From positions 4,382,501 to 4,446,500 of the forward strand of contig NC_018012.1 in assembly GCF_000227745.2 (NCBI RefSeq): a stretch of DNA of 64,000 nt, in the 5' to 3' direction. The notes under the pieces are model-generated. The model made no database searches and was not told the origin of the DNA. It was given only the letters and a program-made list of their open reading frames with translations. Numbering within the stretch: the stretch's first letter is position 1; every line of letters starts with the position of its first letter. Source of the DNA: Thiocystis violascens DSM 198 (GTDB taxonomy: Bacteria > Pseudomonadota > Gammaproteobacteria > Chromatiales > Chromatiaceae). Below, in pieces: positions 43,646 through 51,362 of this stretch. The translations under genes and the position numbers were made by a program.

Positions 43646-43676
43646 AACGCCCCCGGAGATCGGGGGCGTTTTTTTG
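43646..43676 (+). terminator. Intrinsic terminator of PEP-CTERM gene 1
   Basis: Perfect 10-bp stem AACGCCCCCG / CGGGGGCGTT with loop GAGAT and a run of T (43669-43676), 14 bp after the stop. A textbook rho-independent terminator. Confidence 0.95.
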
Positions 43677-43805
43677 CCATGAACCTCGCCGTCGCACACA
43701 GGCCGCCCGCCAAGCGCGCCCAGACTGTTGCCGAACCCTTCCCGCACCGGGCCACATCGCCGCTCCGGCGCTGTCCCGCGCAAACCGGAATCCGCCCGTC
43801 AACGG

Positions 43806-43912
43806 TGTCAGAATTTTTTACGCTTTTGCCCGCGCGGCACCTTCCTTGGTCAAGGGGGCTCGGCGATCTCATTGAATTTAATTTTAATTTTTTAAACGGT
43901 TCAAAATTTGCT
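43806..43912 (+). promoter_or_regulatory. Sigma-54 promoter and upstream box of PEP-CTERM gene 2
   Basis: Box TGTCAGAATTTTTTACG at 43806-43822 and ACGGTTCAAAATTTGCTTCC with GG at 43898-43899 and GC at 43910-43911. Box start to GG is 92 bp and GG to the ATG at 43992 is 94 bp, almost the same geometry as for gene 1. The TTTGC part fits the -12 consensus well; the -24 part lacks the CAC. Confidence 0.8.
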
Positions 43913-43991
43913 TCCCATATGATCAACGGGCTGCGGCAGCAGAGTTTCCCTTCACCGAATTCGTATCCACTCCAGGTATCGGAGATTTTCA

Positions 43992-44693
43992 ATGATGAAA
44001 AAATACGCACTTCTCGCGCTCGCCCTGACGGCAACCGGCATGTTTGCCGCCACTCCAGCCAGCGCCACCACTCTGTATACCCCTTGGCAGGAGATCAATT
44101 GGTCCACGCCGACGCTCAATACTCAGATCGCATTACTGTACGACGGTTTCGATGCGTCTCTGGGCACCCTGACCAGCGTCCATTTCCAATTCACCTTGGT
44201 TGAGACCCTGAACAACATCGCATTCGTTATCCCTGGTTTCGGTAATCAGATCGTTGGCAATCCGACGCCGTTAACCGCCACCGCGACGATATTCGCGTCC
44301 GGCGCGGGCGGCCTGCTCACGTCAACCAACGTCCTCACGACCCCAGGGTTTATCGGTACGGTTCTCGATAATTCGTCGATCAACATCGTTGGAACCGCAA
44401 GCGTCAACACCACCATCGCCACCGACCTGTATTCGCACAGCGCCGACCTGTCGGGCTACATTGGCGGTCCGAAAACCGTCACCATTACCCTGAATTCCAG
44501 CGGCACCCAGAGTGGCTCGGTTACTAACTGGGTCTTGGCGGGCAATACCGGTTCCGCCTCTGGCACCGCCTCGATCCGGTACGATTACGTCACTGCGATC
44601 CGCGAACCCGCCATTCTGGGTCTTTTAGGCATCGGCCTGATTGGCCTCGCCACTGCCAGTCGCCGGGTGTTTGTGCAACACCGGGTTGGTTAA
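43992..44693 (+). CDS. PEP-CTERM-like protein 2, variant signal
   Basis: 233-aa secreted protein with signal peptide MMKKYALLALALTATGMFAA and cleavage after ASA (about residue 26). The C-terminus reads REPAILGLLGIGLIGLATAS then RR, that is the hydrophobic span and basic tail of a PEP-CTERM signal, but the first proline of PEP is arginine. Family variants keep the second proline, so sorting is still plausible. The body is Thr/Asn-rich (LTATATIFASGAGGLLTSTN). It shares the promoter design of gene 1. A second ATG one codon in is an equal start candidate. Confidence 0.85.
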   Translation: MMKKYALLALALTATGMFAATPASATTLYTPWQEINWSTPTLNTQIALLYDGFDASLGTLTSVHFQFTLVETLNNIAFVIPGFGNQIVGNPTPLTATATIFASGAGGLLTSTNVLTTPGFIGTVLDNSSINIVGTASVNTTIATDLYSHSADLSGYIGGPKTVTITLNSSGTQSGSVTNWVLAGNTGSASGTASIRYDYVTAIREPAILGLLGIGLIGLATASRRVFVQHRVG

Positions 44694-44749
44694 CCCGACG
44701 CGCAATCGACCGCCACGGACGCCGCTGGAATCCCCGAACCTCTCGCTCG

Positions 44750-44786
44750 AACCGCCGCGTTTCTTCCGGGAACGCGGCGGTTTTGC
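44750..44786 (+). terminator. Intrinsic terminator of PEP-CTERM gene 2
   Basis: Perfect 12-bp stem AACCGCCGCGTT (44750-44761) / AACGCGGCGGTT (44771-44782) with loop TCTTCCGGG and TTTTG after it, 57 bp after the stop. Confidence 0.88.
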
Positions 44787-44797
44787 GTGAGCGAAAC

Positions 44798-44814
44798 GGT
44801 ACGCGGTGCGTACC
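44798..44814. repeat. GGTACGC palindrome, left copy
   Basis: GGTACGCGGTGCGTACC, a 7-bp perfect inverted repeat around GGT. A second copy, GGTACGCATCGCGTACC, lies at 45341-45357, directly after the stop of the coiled-coil gene, so the gene is bracketed by the pair. Confidence 0.8.
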
Positions 44815-44941
44815 CTACACCGCTCCGGTCTTGCTATCCCGCATCGAGACTGCGGCGGTTCCGCGCCCCGTCACCTTGTCGGATCGCCCCGCGATCCGCT
44901 AAAGTTTGTGCATTCAATGATGTGACAGAGGAACTTCCCGC

Positions 44942-45340
44942 ATGGCACTGGCCCAGGAAGACATCGCCTTTATCAAAGCCCACCTCGGCGAGTGGCTGGC
45001 CGAACAGAGCCTCGGCAAGCCGCCGGTCGTCTACGAGATCGAATTGCGCGAGCGCATGGTGCGGGTGGAGGAAGAACTCAAACACCAGCGCGAGTTGATG
45101 CGTCAGGGCTTCGAGCAGATGGACAGGCGCTTCGAGGCGATGCAAGCAAGCATGGATAAACGCTTCGAGCAGGTGGAGAAACGCTTCGAGCAAGTAGACA
45201 AATGCTTCGAGGCGATGCAGGCGAGTCTGGACAAGCGTTTCGACGAGATGCTCAAACGTCACGATCAGCAGTTTATTTGGCTGGTTGGGTTCATCGCGAC
45301 CGGCGTCGGGCTGGTCATCGCCGCCCTGCGGTATCTGTAG
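44942..45340 (+). CDS. Coiled-coil protein with C-terminal membrane anchor
   Basis: 132 aa. From about residue 35 to 108 heptads such as QGFEQMDRRFEAMQASMDKR and FEQVEKRFEQVDKCFEAMQA predict a long coiled coil; the last 20 residues FIWLVGFIATGVGLVIAALR form one membrane helix. It resembles small t-SNARE-like/DUF1640-type bacterial proteins; function unknown. The two near-identical 18-residue repeats (FEAMQAS.DKRF) suggest internal duplication. Stop is immediately followed by the palindrome at 45341. Confidence 0.75.
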   Translation: MALAQEDIAFIKAHLGEWLAEQSLGKPPVVYEIELRERMVRVEEELKHQRELMRQGFEQMDRRFEAMQASMDKRFEQVEKRFEQVDKCFEAMQASLDKRFDEMLKRHDQQFIWLVGFIATGVGLVIAALRYL

Positions 45341-45357
45341 GGTACGCATCGCGTACC
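45341..45357. repeat. GGTACGC palindrome, right copy
   Basis: GGTACGCATCGCGTACC, partner of 44798-44814; the two are 527 bp apart and enclose one gene. Without a T-tract it is a weak terminator candidate at best. Confidence 0.8.
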
Positions 45358-45427
45358 TTGCTGTTCTACGTTTGTTTTTTCTCGACGGCATCGGCAGGAT
45401 CGCCTTCGGAGACCGCCGGATTCCGTT

Positions 45428-46423
45428 TCAGGCCCCGAGCAGATGCTGGAAATTGGCCAGACGCTCGGGGGCGATCAGACCCTCGGCCACGGCCTGGCGG
45501 ATCGCGCAGTCGGGTTCCTGATCGTGGCGACAGTCGGCGAAGCGGCATTGCCCCGTGTAGGGTCTGAACTCCCGAAACCCCTGCTGAAGTCCCGCGCGGT
45601 CGATGGTGCCGAGCCGGAAACTGCGCACGCCCGGTGAGTCGATCAGCAGCCCCTCGCCGGTCAGCCGATAGCAGGTCGCCGCCGAGGTCGTGTGGCGCCC
45701 CAGACCCGTGGCCTTGGAGAGTAGCCCGATCTGGATGTCCCGATCGGGGAGCAGCGCCTTGACCAGCGAGGACTTGCCGACGCCCGATTGTCCGACCAGC
45801 ACGCTGACCTCGCCGGCCAGTCCCGCGATCAGGGTGGCGAGCGTGTCCGGTTCGCGCAGGCTGATCCACAGGGTGCGATAGCCGATAGTCGGGTAGTGCG
45901 CGAACCGGTTCTGGAAGGCGGTCCGCGCCGCGCCGTCGAGCAGGTCCATCTTGTTGCCGACGAGCACGGCTTCGACCCCGATGGTCTCGGCGGCCACCAG
46001 ATATTGATCGACCAGATAACCGCTGGGTTCGGGTTCGGGCGCGATCAGAACCACCAGCCGGGTCAGGTTGGCGGCGAGCGGCTTGGCGTACCCATTGAAG
46101 TCGGGCCGGCTCAGGACGGTGGTGCGCGGCAGGATGGCCGTGACGACGCCCTGTTCGTCGGCGATCCGCTGCCACACGACGCGGTCGCCGCACACCGGAT
46201 GACCGATATTCTGGCGCGACAGACAGTGGAAGAGATGCCCGCCGTTGTCCTCGACGGCTAGATTGGCGCCATGGCGGACCACCACGCGGCCCTCTTCGGG
46301 TTCGGCCTCCGCGTCGAGTTCGGTTAGCACAATGTCCGGGCGGGACTCAAGCCGTTGGCGGCGACGTTCCTGTATGGTGCGGATGCGTTCGATCTGACGT
46401 TCGGACAGCCGGCGCTTGGTCAT
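45428..46423 (-). CDS. rsgA: Ribosome small subunit-dependent GTPase A
   Basis: 331 aa. Circularly permuted GTPase that helps mature the 30S subunit: the G4 motif NKMDLLD (about residue 158) comes before G1 GQSGVGKSSLV (about 214) and G3 DSPGVRSF. The N-terminal OB domain includes VVRHGANLAVEDNGG and the C-terminal zinc knuckle is QCRFADCRHDQEPDC. Full length. Oriented against the PEP-CTERM genes and 4 nt before the cytochrome gene on the same strand, forming a two- or three-gene unit. Confidence 0.96.
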   Translation of the reverse strand: MTKRRLSERQIERIRTIQERRRQRLESRPDIVLTELDAEAEPEEGRVVVRHGANLAVEDNGGHLFHCLSRQNIGHPVCGDRVVWQRIADEQGVVTAILPRTTVLSRPDFNGYAKPLAANLTRLVVLIAPEPEPSGYLVDQYLVAAETIGVEAVLVGNKMDLLDGAARTAFQNRFAHYPTIGYRTLWISLREPDTLATLIAGLAGEVSVLVGQSGVGKSSLVKALLPDRDIQIGLLSKATGLGRHTTSAATCYRLTGEGLLIDSPGVRSFRLGTIDRAGLQQGFREFRPYTGQCRFADCRHDQEPDCAIRQAVAEGLIAPERLANFQHLLGA

Positions 46424-46427
46424 CGGG

Positions 46428-46721
46428 TCAGCGCGGGAATTTGTAGTAACGGTGATTCAGATAGGCGGCAACGTCGCTGATGTTCTCGTCGAACCACTGG
46501 AGCCCCAGCGACAGCTCGCAACGCTGGACCTGACGTTCCAGCCCCTCGAAGGAGCTGATTTTGCGATCTTCCCGGGTATAGATCTCGCTGCCATGACAGC
46601 GGATACAGTGGGTTTGATAGAGCGACTCGGCGTCGTCGGCCGCGACCGCGGGGGCAGGGGTTCCGGCGATCAGGACGAGACCCGCGAGGGTGGACGCAAG
46701 AACAGATAAACGGTAAATCAT
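46428..46721 (-). CDS. Small periplasmic cytochrome c
   Basis: 97 aa from ATG at 46721. Signal peptide MIYRLSVLASTLAGLVLIAG, cleaved near AVA-AD; one haem-binding C-x2-C-H in THCIRCHGSEIY (about residue 45). The fold is short, like class I cytochromes; the distal methionine is not obvious (QRCELSLGLQWFDENISDVA), so the axial ligand is uncertain. A longer frame to 46787 exists, but the signal peptide starts at MIYRL. Lies just upstream of rsgA. Confidence 0.85.
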   Translation of the reverse strand: MIYRLSVLASTLAGLVLIAGTPAPAVAADDAESLYQTHCIRCHGSEIYTREDRKISSFEGLERQVQRCELSLGLQWFDENISDVAAYLNHRYYKFPR

Positions 46722-46847
46722 GGGATGGCTCCGTGGCGATTTGACAAACCATAGTAGACCAACCATCGTTGTCCCGCACCCTTCCACCTGACCAATCAGC
46801 AGTTCTCAGTATGCGTCGATGGTGTGAAAACCGGGGCCTCGGCGCAT

Positions 46848-46903
46848 GAAGCCATTCGTGGTTCGACCCTTCGACAGGCTCAGGATTCACCACGAACGGC
46901 TTC
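46848..46903. repeat. CCACGAACGG palindromic repeat
   Basis: GAAGCCATTCGTGGTTCGAC at the left and CACCACGAACGGCTTC at the right around CCCTTCGACAGGCTCAGGAT. Full-length copy of the family at 6106-6165; it occupies the divergent intergenic region between the cytochrome and orn genes. Confidence 0.82.
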
Positions 46904-46995
46904 TTCAGGAGACGGCGAACGTCAAGCCATACTGAGAATTGCCTGCTGACCGATCATTCTGCCTCCCTGGCGAGGCACTGCATGGACATGAACAC

Positions 46996-47544
46996 ATGAA
47001 CAAGAGTGAAAACAACCTGATCTGGCTCGATCTGGAGATGACCGGGTTGGACCCTTTCCAGGATCGCATCCTGGAGATCGCCACCATCGTGACCGATACT
47101 CAGCTACGGATTCTGGCCGAGGGTCCGGTCATGGCGATCCATCAGACGGACGACATTCTGGGCGGGATGGACGACTGGAACCGCGAGCATCACGGTGCGT
47201 CCGGTTTGCTGGAGCGGGTGCGCGCGAGCCGCGTCTCGGAGACCGAGGCGGAGTCCGCCACCCTGGATTTTCTGGCGGACTTCGTGCCCGCCGGGGCGTC
47301 GCCGCTGTGCGGCAACAGCATCTGTCAGGACCGCCGCTTCCTCGCCCGCTGGATGCCCAAACTGGATGCCTATTGTCACTACCGCAACCTGGATGTCAGC
47401 ACGCTGAAGATTCTGGCCCTGCGCTGGGCGCCCGAGGTCGCGAGCAGTTTCAAGAAGGAATCCAAGCACCTGGCATTGGACGACATCCGCGAGTCCATCG
47501 CCGAACTGCGTCACTACCGCGAGCATTTGCTGCGGCCATTTTAA
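46996..47544 (+). CDS. orn: Oligoribonuclease
   Basis: 182 aa DEDDh 3'-5' exonuclease that finishes RNA turnover by degrading short oligonucleotides, including pGpG from c-di-GMP breakdown. NLIWLDLEMTGLDP (about residue 8, first D-x-E), GNSICQDRRFLARWMPKLD (about 107) and KHLALDDIRESIAELRHY (about 155, last H and D) are all present. ATG 46996 gives the standard length; the ATG-containing stretch before is not needed. Confidence 0.96.
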   Translation: MNKSENNLIWLDLEMTGLDPFQDRILEIATIVTDTQLRILAEGPVMAIHQTDDILGGMDDWNREHHGASGLLERVRASRVSETEAESATLDFLADFVPAGASPLCGNSICQDRRFLARWMPKLDAYCHYRNLDVSTLKILALRWAPEVASSFKKESKHLALDDIRESIAELRHYREHLLRPF

Positions 47545-47551
47545 GGCGTCC

Positions 47552-47965
47552 TCAATGCGCTCTTGGCATGGCGGCGATCTGGGCGACATCCTGGGCCTCG
47601 AAGTCCATGCCGAACGGCAGTCCCGGATTGAGCGTGATGGCGAAGCCGACGCCGAGTTTCTCCAGAATCCAGGCGAAGTCGGCCACGAGTCCGCCGCCAT
47701 AGCCGGGAAAATCCTTCACGAACGCCTTGGCCCGCTCGGGGTTGGTGAACAGCACCAGGACTTCGTCGCCCTCGTCGGTCGTGAGTTTGAGCGGCTGGGC
47801 GCTCTGCTGGGTTTGCAGACCGCCGATCTGGTGCTTTTCGTAGACCGGCATGAAGACCTCGGAGCCGAGCAGGGTGGCGATGAAGGATTCGGGCGGAATC
47901 CGCCCTTCCTGGGCCTCGATCAGTTGGCGTTCAAGGTCGTTTTGAGCGGTGAAGGTATCGGGCAT
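47552..47965 (-). CDS. SseB family protein
   Basis: 137 aa. LERQLIEAQEGRIPPESFIA, SEVFMPVY, LTTDEGDEVLVLFTNPERAK and FAWILEKLGVGFAITLNPGL follow the SseB N-terminal domain pattern. No membrane or catalytic features; the role of free-standing SseB-domain proteins is not settled. Convergent with orn, with only 7 nt between the stops. Confidence 0.85.
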   Translation of the reverse strand: MPDTFTAQNDLERQLIEAQEGRIPPESFIATLLGSEVFMPVYEKHQIGGLQTQQSAQPLKLTTDEGDEVLVLFTNPERAKAFVKDFPGYGGGLVADFAWILEKLGVGFAITLNPGLPFGMDFEAQDVAQIAAMPRAH

Positions 47966-48054
47966 GGCGGGTTCCGGAGGGATTCGATGACCCCGAAAAG
48001 CTGGGGGTTGGTCCGCGCGATCTCAATTGTCAGACCTGGAAATCGGCGGCTGGC

Positions 48055-49230
48055 CTATAAGCGGTCGCGCAGATCCCGCACCGAAAACCCGCGCCACAGG
48101 TCGCTCATTCCCTTGTTCAGGCCGAGTACCTTGAAGCGCTCGCCCATGGCGGTGGGCAGGAGCAACTGTTTCGCGCCCAACGCCCGGGCGAGTGCGTCGG
48201 GCGAGTCGGTCATCAGACCGTCGATCCCACAGCCGAGCAGAAAATGCGCCTGGGTGGTGAAACCGGCCAGCTCGAAACCGGCGGCAAGTCCGGCCTCGGC
48301 CACGGCGGTGAAGTCGACATGGGCGGTGATGTCCTGTCGCCCCAGATGGCGATAGGGATCGTCATGCGTCTGATGACGATGGTGACACAGCAGCGTGCCC
48401 ATGGTCCGATCCGCCTGATAATAGCCCGACCGGGGATAGCCGTAGTCGATCAACAGGACCAGACCCGATTGGACGGCATCCGACAATGCCGACAGCCAGG
48501 GGGCTAGATGCGGATTGATCTCGGAGGCATAGCCGGCGGTTTGGGCGAAGCCTTCGGATTGGATGGCGGCGACGGCCTCGGCGAGTCCGGGCGAGCGGAC
48601 GGGGGCGGTCGTCTCGACCAGTTGGCCCGCGCGATCGGTGACGAAGACCTCGTCGACACCGCCGTCCTCGCGCACCCGAAAGCGTTGGACCGGCATGGCG
48701 TCCAGAACCTCATTGGCCAGCACCACGCCGCGCAGGTTGTGGGGCAGTGCCGTCAGCCAGCCGCAGCGCGCGGCTAGGTGCGGTACCTCGGCCTGGATGC
48801 GTTCGCGCTGGCGGGTCTGTAGGTCCGGGCTGAGTTCCAGAATCCAATACTGGTGGGGCAGGGCGCCGAGCCGGTCGAGTTCACGGAGCACCTTGACCGC
48901 GAGCGCGCCGCTGCCGGCGCCGAACTCGAACAGATCGCCGCCGCCTAAACGCTCCAGAACCTCGGCGCACTGTGCCGCGACGCATTGGCCGAACAGTGGG
49001 GATAGCTCCGGGGCCGTGACGAAATCGCCGCCCGGCCCGAATTTGGGCGCACCGGCGACATAGTAGCCAAGCCCTGGGGCGTAGAGTGCCAGATCCATGA
49101 AACGGTCGAAGGGTAGCAGTCCATCGGCGTCGGCGATCGCCGCGCGGATCAGGGCAAGGAGTCGGGCGCCGAGGTCGGCGTGATCCGCCGCGTCGCGGTC
49201 GTGCGAGAGTGGGGTGTCGCGATGGTTCAT
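48055..49230 (-). CDS. SAM-dependent methyltransferase, MidA/NDUFAF7-like
   Basis: 391 aa from ATG 49230. LPFDRFMDLALYAPGLGYYV, FGPGGDFVTAPELSPLFGQC and LFEFGAGSGALAVKVL (motif I, about residue 92) are the signature of the MidA/NDUFAF7 family (DUF185). The eukaryotic enzyme methylates an arginine of a complex I subunit; bacterial substrates are not settled. GVVLANEVLDAMPVQRFRV and LVLLIDYGYPRSGYY follow as in the family. A longer frame to 49284 is less likely. Confidence 0.9.
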   Translation of the reverse strand: MNHRDTPLSHDRDAADHADLGARLLALIRAAIADADGLLPFDRFMDLALYAPGLGYYVAGAPKFGPGGDFVTAPELSPLFGQCVAAQCAEVLERLGGGDLFEFGAGSGALAVKVLRELDRLGALPHQYWILELSPDLQTRQRERIQAEVPHLAARCGWLTALPHNLRGVVLANEVLDAMPVQRFRVREDGGVDEVFVTDRAGQLVETTAPVRSPGLAEAVAAIQSEGFAQTAGYASEINPHLAPWLSALSDAVQSGLVLLIDYGYPRSGYYQADRTMGTLLCHHRHQTHDDPYRHLGRQDITAHVDFTAVAEAGLAAGFELAGFTTQAHFLLGCGIDGLMTDSPDALARALGAKQLLLPTAMGERFKVLGLNKGMSDLWRGFSVRDLRDRL

Positions 49231-49387
49231 TCGGGCTTTCCGCGGCGGTCGGTGGTGGGCGGTTAGGGGATTTCCTGAATACAATGGATGACACGCTCAA
49301 ACCTGGCGAAACCTCACGAAAGAGGTGACGCCTCTCCCGTGCGGCATTATCCCCCTAAAGTGGAATGCTTCGACCAGAGGATTTTCG

Positions 49388-49900
49388 ATGAACGACAACC
49401 ACAAGGCGATTCTCCATCGCGGCGCCGAGCACAGTTCGCCTTATCCGGTCAGCCGTCTGGCGCCGGCCTTCGATTCCGGCGATCTGGTTGCCGAGGTCGC
49501 CAGGGCCGAGGCCATGCTGAGCGCGCGCACGGGCGCCAAGCTGCGGGTCATCGCCGATCAGATCCGGCTGCTCCAGCAGGAGGCGCGCAAGGTGCTCGAC
49601 GACGCGCGCGAGGATCAGGCGCTGAATCAGGCGCAATGCGCCTTCAAGCGCATCCCCGGCAAGATCTACCACCTTTATCGCCGCGCGGATGGCCGCACCT
49701 TCTTCTCCATGCTGTCGCCGACGGAGTGGGGCGGTTCCACGCCTGATCGATTCATCGGCTCCTACCGGCTGGAGACCGACTATTCCTGGATCCCGGCCGA
49801 GCAGGCCGACCGGACCGACGAGACTGGCGAACTGGTCGCCCAGTTGCTGCGGATCGGCGGGATCGGTCACGCGGAGAATGGGTCGCTGCCTCTCCCCTGA
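49388..49900 (+). CDS. DUF2452 domain protein
   Basis: 170 aa. HRGAEHSSPYPVSRLAPAFD, then the helix ADQIRLLQQEARKVLDDARE and CAFKRIPGKIYHLYRRADGR with FFSMLSPTEWGG correspond to the DUF2452 family of proteins of unknown function. No signal peptide. Stands alone, divergent from the methyltransferase. Confidence 0.85.
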   Translation: MNDNHKAILHRGAEHSSPYPVSRLAPAFDSGDLVAEVARAEAMLSARTGAKLRVIADQIRLLQQEARKVLDDAREDQALNQAQCAFKRIPGKIYHLYRRADGRTFFSMLSPTEWGGSTPDRFIGSYRLETDYSWIPAEQADRTDETGELVAQLLRIGGIGHAENGSLPLP

Positions 49901-50031
49901 TCGAGCGCCGCCCTGGGATCGCCGAGTTGCACTCGGCTCCTCGGCCAACCGGTCGGAGCGAAGAGGCCGAGTCCCGCTCGCCGCTTCCGGACAGCATTAT
50001 CTCCATTTGAAGCGTTGATTCCGGTCGAAAC

Positions 50032-50050
50032 CTTCCCGGAAATCGCCTTA
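50032..50050 (+). repeat. TTTCCGGAAATCGCCTTAA motif copy
   Basis: CTTCCCGGAAATCGCCTTAA, 33 bp before the SOUL gene. Related copies stand at 9227, 9301, 36483 and 42104. The rest of the gap 49901-50082 shows nothing. Confidence 0.6.
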
Positions 50051-50082
50051 AGATCAATTGATTATCCACGAGATGTCAGCCC

Positions 50083-50736
50083 ATGAAAATTCTGCTGATC
50101 GGTGCTGTCGCACTGCTTCTGTTGGCCGTCACCGCGATGGCGGTATTCGTTTTCGTCGTGCAGAACGTCGAGACGCCCGAGTATCGGGTGGTGCAACAGG
50201 ATGGCCCCTTTGAAGTCCGGGACTATCCGCCGCTCGTGGTTGCCGAGGTGACCACCAGGGGCGAACGTCGGAAGGCGCTCAGTGCCGGTTTCTCGCCGCT
50301 GGCGAATTACATCTTCGCCAAGGAGCGCGCGGGCGATCGGGTCTCCATGACGGCGCCGGTGATCCAGCAGCGCGCCGAGCCCATCGCCATGACCGTGCCG
50401 GTCACCCAATCCCAGGACGCGGAGGGCGTTTGGACCGTGCGTTTCATCATGCCAGCCAGTTACGGTCTGAAAGATCTGCCGACGCCGGCCGGCGCCGAAG
50501 TGCGTCTGCGCGAGCTGCCGGCGCGCCGCGTCGCGGCGGTGCGGTTCAACGGCAGAACCACGGATGAGTCGATCTCGATCCAGGAAGATGCCTTGCGCGA
50601 ATGGATCGACGCGCGCGGACTCTGCCCGGCCGCCCCGCCGGTTTATGCCTATTACAACGACCCCTTCACCCCCGGCTTTCTGCGCCGCAACGAGGTGATG
50701 ATCGAGGTGACCGACCTCGTCCGGGAGGCCAACTGA
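50083..50736 (+). CDS. SOUL family haem-binding protein
   Basis: 217 aa. N-terminal membrane helix MKILLIGAVALLLLAVTAMA, which anchors it or serves as signal peptide, then the SOUL domain with VETPEYRVVQQDGPFEVRDY, VSMTAPVIQQ, IAMTVPVTQ and VYAYYNDPFTPGFLRRNEVM. Relatives bind haem in a hydrophobic cleft, and some tetrapyrrole-rich bacteria carry several. Its stop shares a base with the next start (50736), so it forms an operon with the DUF938 gene. Confidence 0.9.
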   Translation: MKILLIGAVALLLLAVTAMAVFVFVVQNVETPEYRVVQQDGPFEVRDYPPLVVAEVTTRGERRKALSAGFSPLANYIFAKERAGDRVSMTAPVIQQRAEPIAMTVPVTQSQDAEGVWTVRFIMPASYGLKDLPTPAGAEVRLRELPARRVAAVRFNGRTTDESISIQEDALREWIDARGLCPAAPPVYAYYNDPFTPGFLRRNEVMIEVTDLVREAN

Positions 50737-51362
50737 TGTCCTCGCACGGGAAACCCTATGCCTCCTCCTGCGACGAAAACCGGGAGCCGATCCTGGCCGT
50801 GATCCGTCCGCTGTTCGCGTCGGCGCGTCATCTGCTCGAAATCGGCAGCGGCACCGGCCAGCACGCGGTCTTTTTCGCGGCGGCCATGCCGCATCTGACC
50901 TGGCAGACCAGCGATGTCGCGGAGCATCTGCCGGGTATCCGCGCCTGGCTGGAGGAGACCGCGCTGCCCAACCTTCCGCCGCCCTTGACCCTCGATGTCA
51001 ACGGCGTCTGGCCGGCCGGGCCTTTCGATGCCATCTTTAGCGCCAATACCGCGCACATCATGTCGGCGGCAGAGGTCGCGGTCCTGTTTCGTGGCGTGGG
51101 CGCGGTGCTCGCGCCCGGCGGTTATTTCGCGCTGTACGGCCCCTTCAACGAAGGCGGACATTACACCAGCGACAGTAACCGGCGTTTCGATGCCGCGCTC
51201 AAGGCGCGCGATCCCAGGATGGGGCTGCGCGACCTGGACGATCTTCGGACGTTCGCCGCCCGGCATGACCTGGCGCTCATCGACAATCACGCCATGCCGG
51301 TCAACAATCGCACGCTGGTGTGGCAGCGCAACGCCGCTGGCGTGTCACCGGCTGGCGTCTGA
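50736..51362 (+). CDS. DUF938 family SAM-dependent methyltransferase
   Basis: 208 aa. YASSCDENREPILAVIRPLF and LLEIGSGTGQHAVFFAAAMP (motif I, about residue 34), FDAIFSANTAHIMSAAEV and YGPFNEGGHYTSDSNRRFDA are the DUF938 family blocks. Substrate unknown. Start at ATG 50736, sharing the last A of the SOUL stop TGA. The last 18 nt overlap the convergent folB gene. Confidence 0.88.
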   Translation: MSSHGKPYASSCDENREPILAVIRPLFASARHLLEIGSGTGQHAVFFAAAMPHLTWQTSDVAEHLPGIRAWLEETALPNLPPPLTLDVNGVWPAGPFDAIFSANTAHIMSAAEVAVLFRGVGAVLAPGGYFALYGPFNEGGHYTSDSNRRFDAALKARDPRMGLRDLDDLRTFAARHDLALIDNHAMPVNNRTLVWQRNAAGVSPAGV

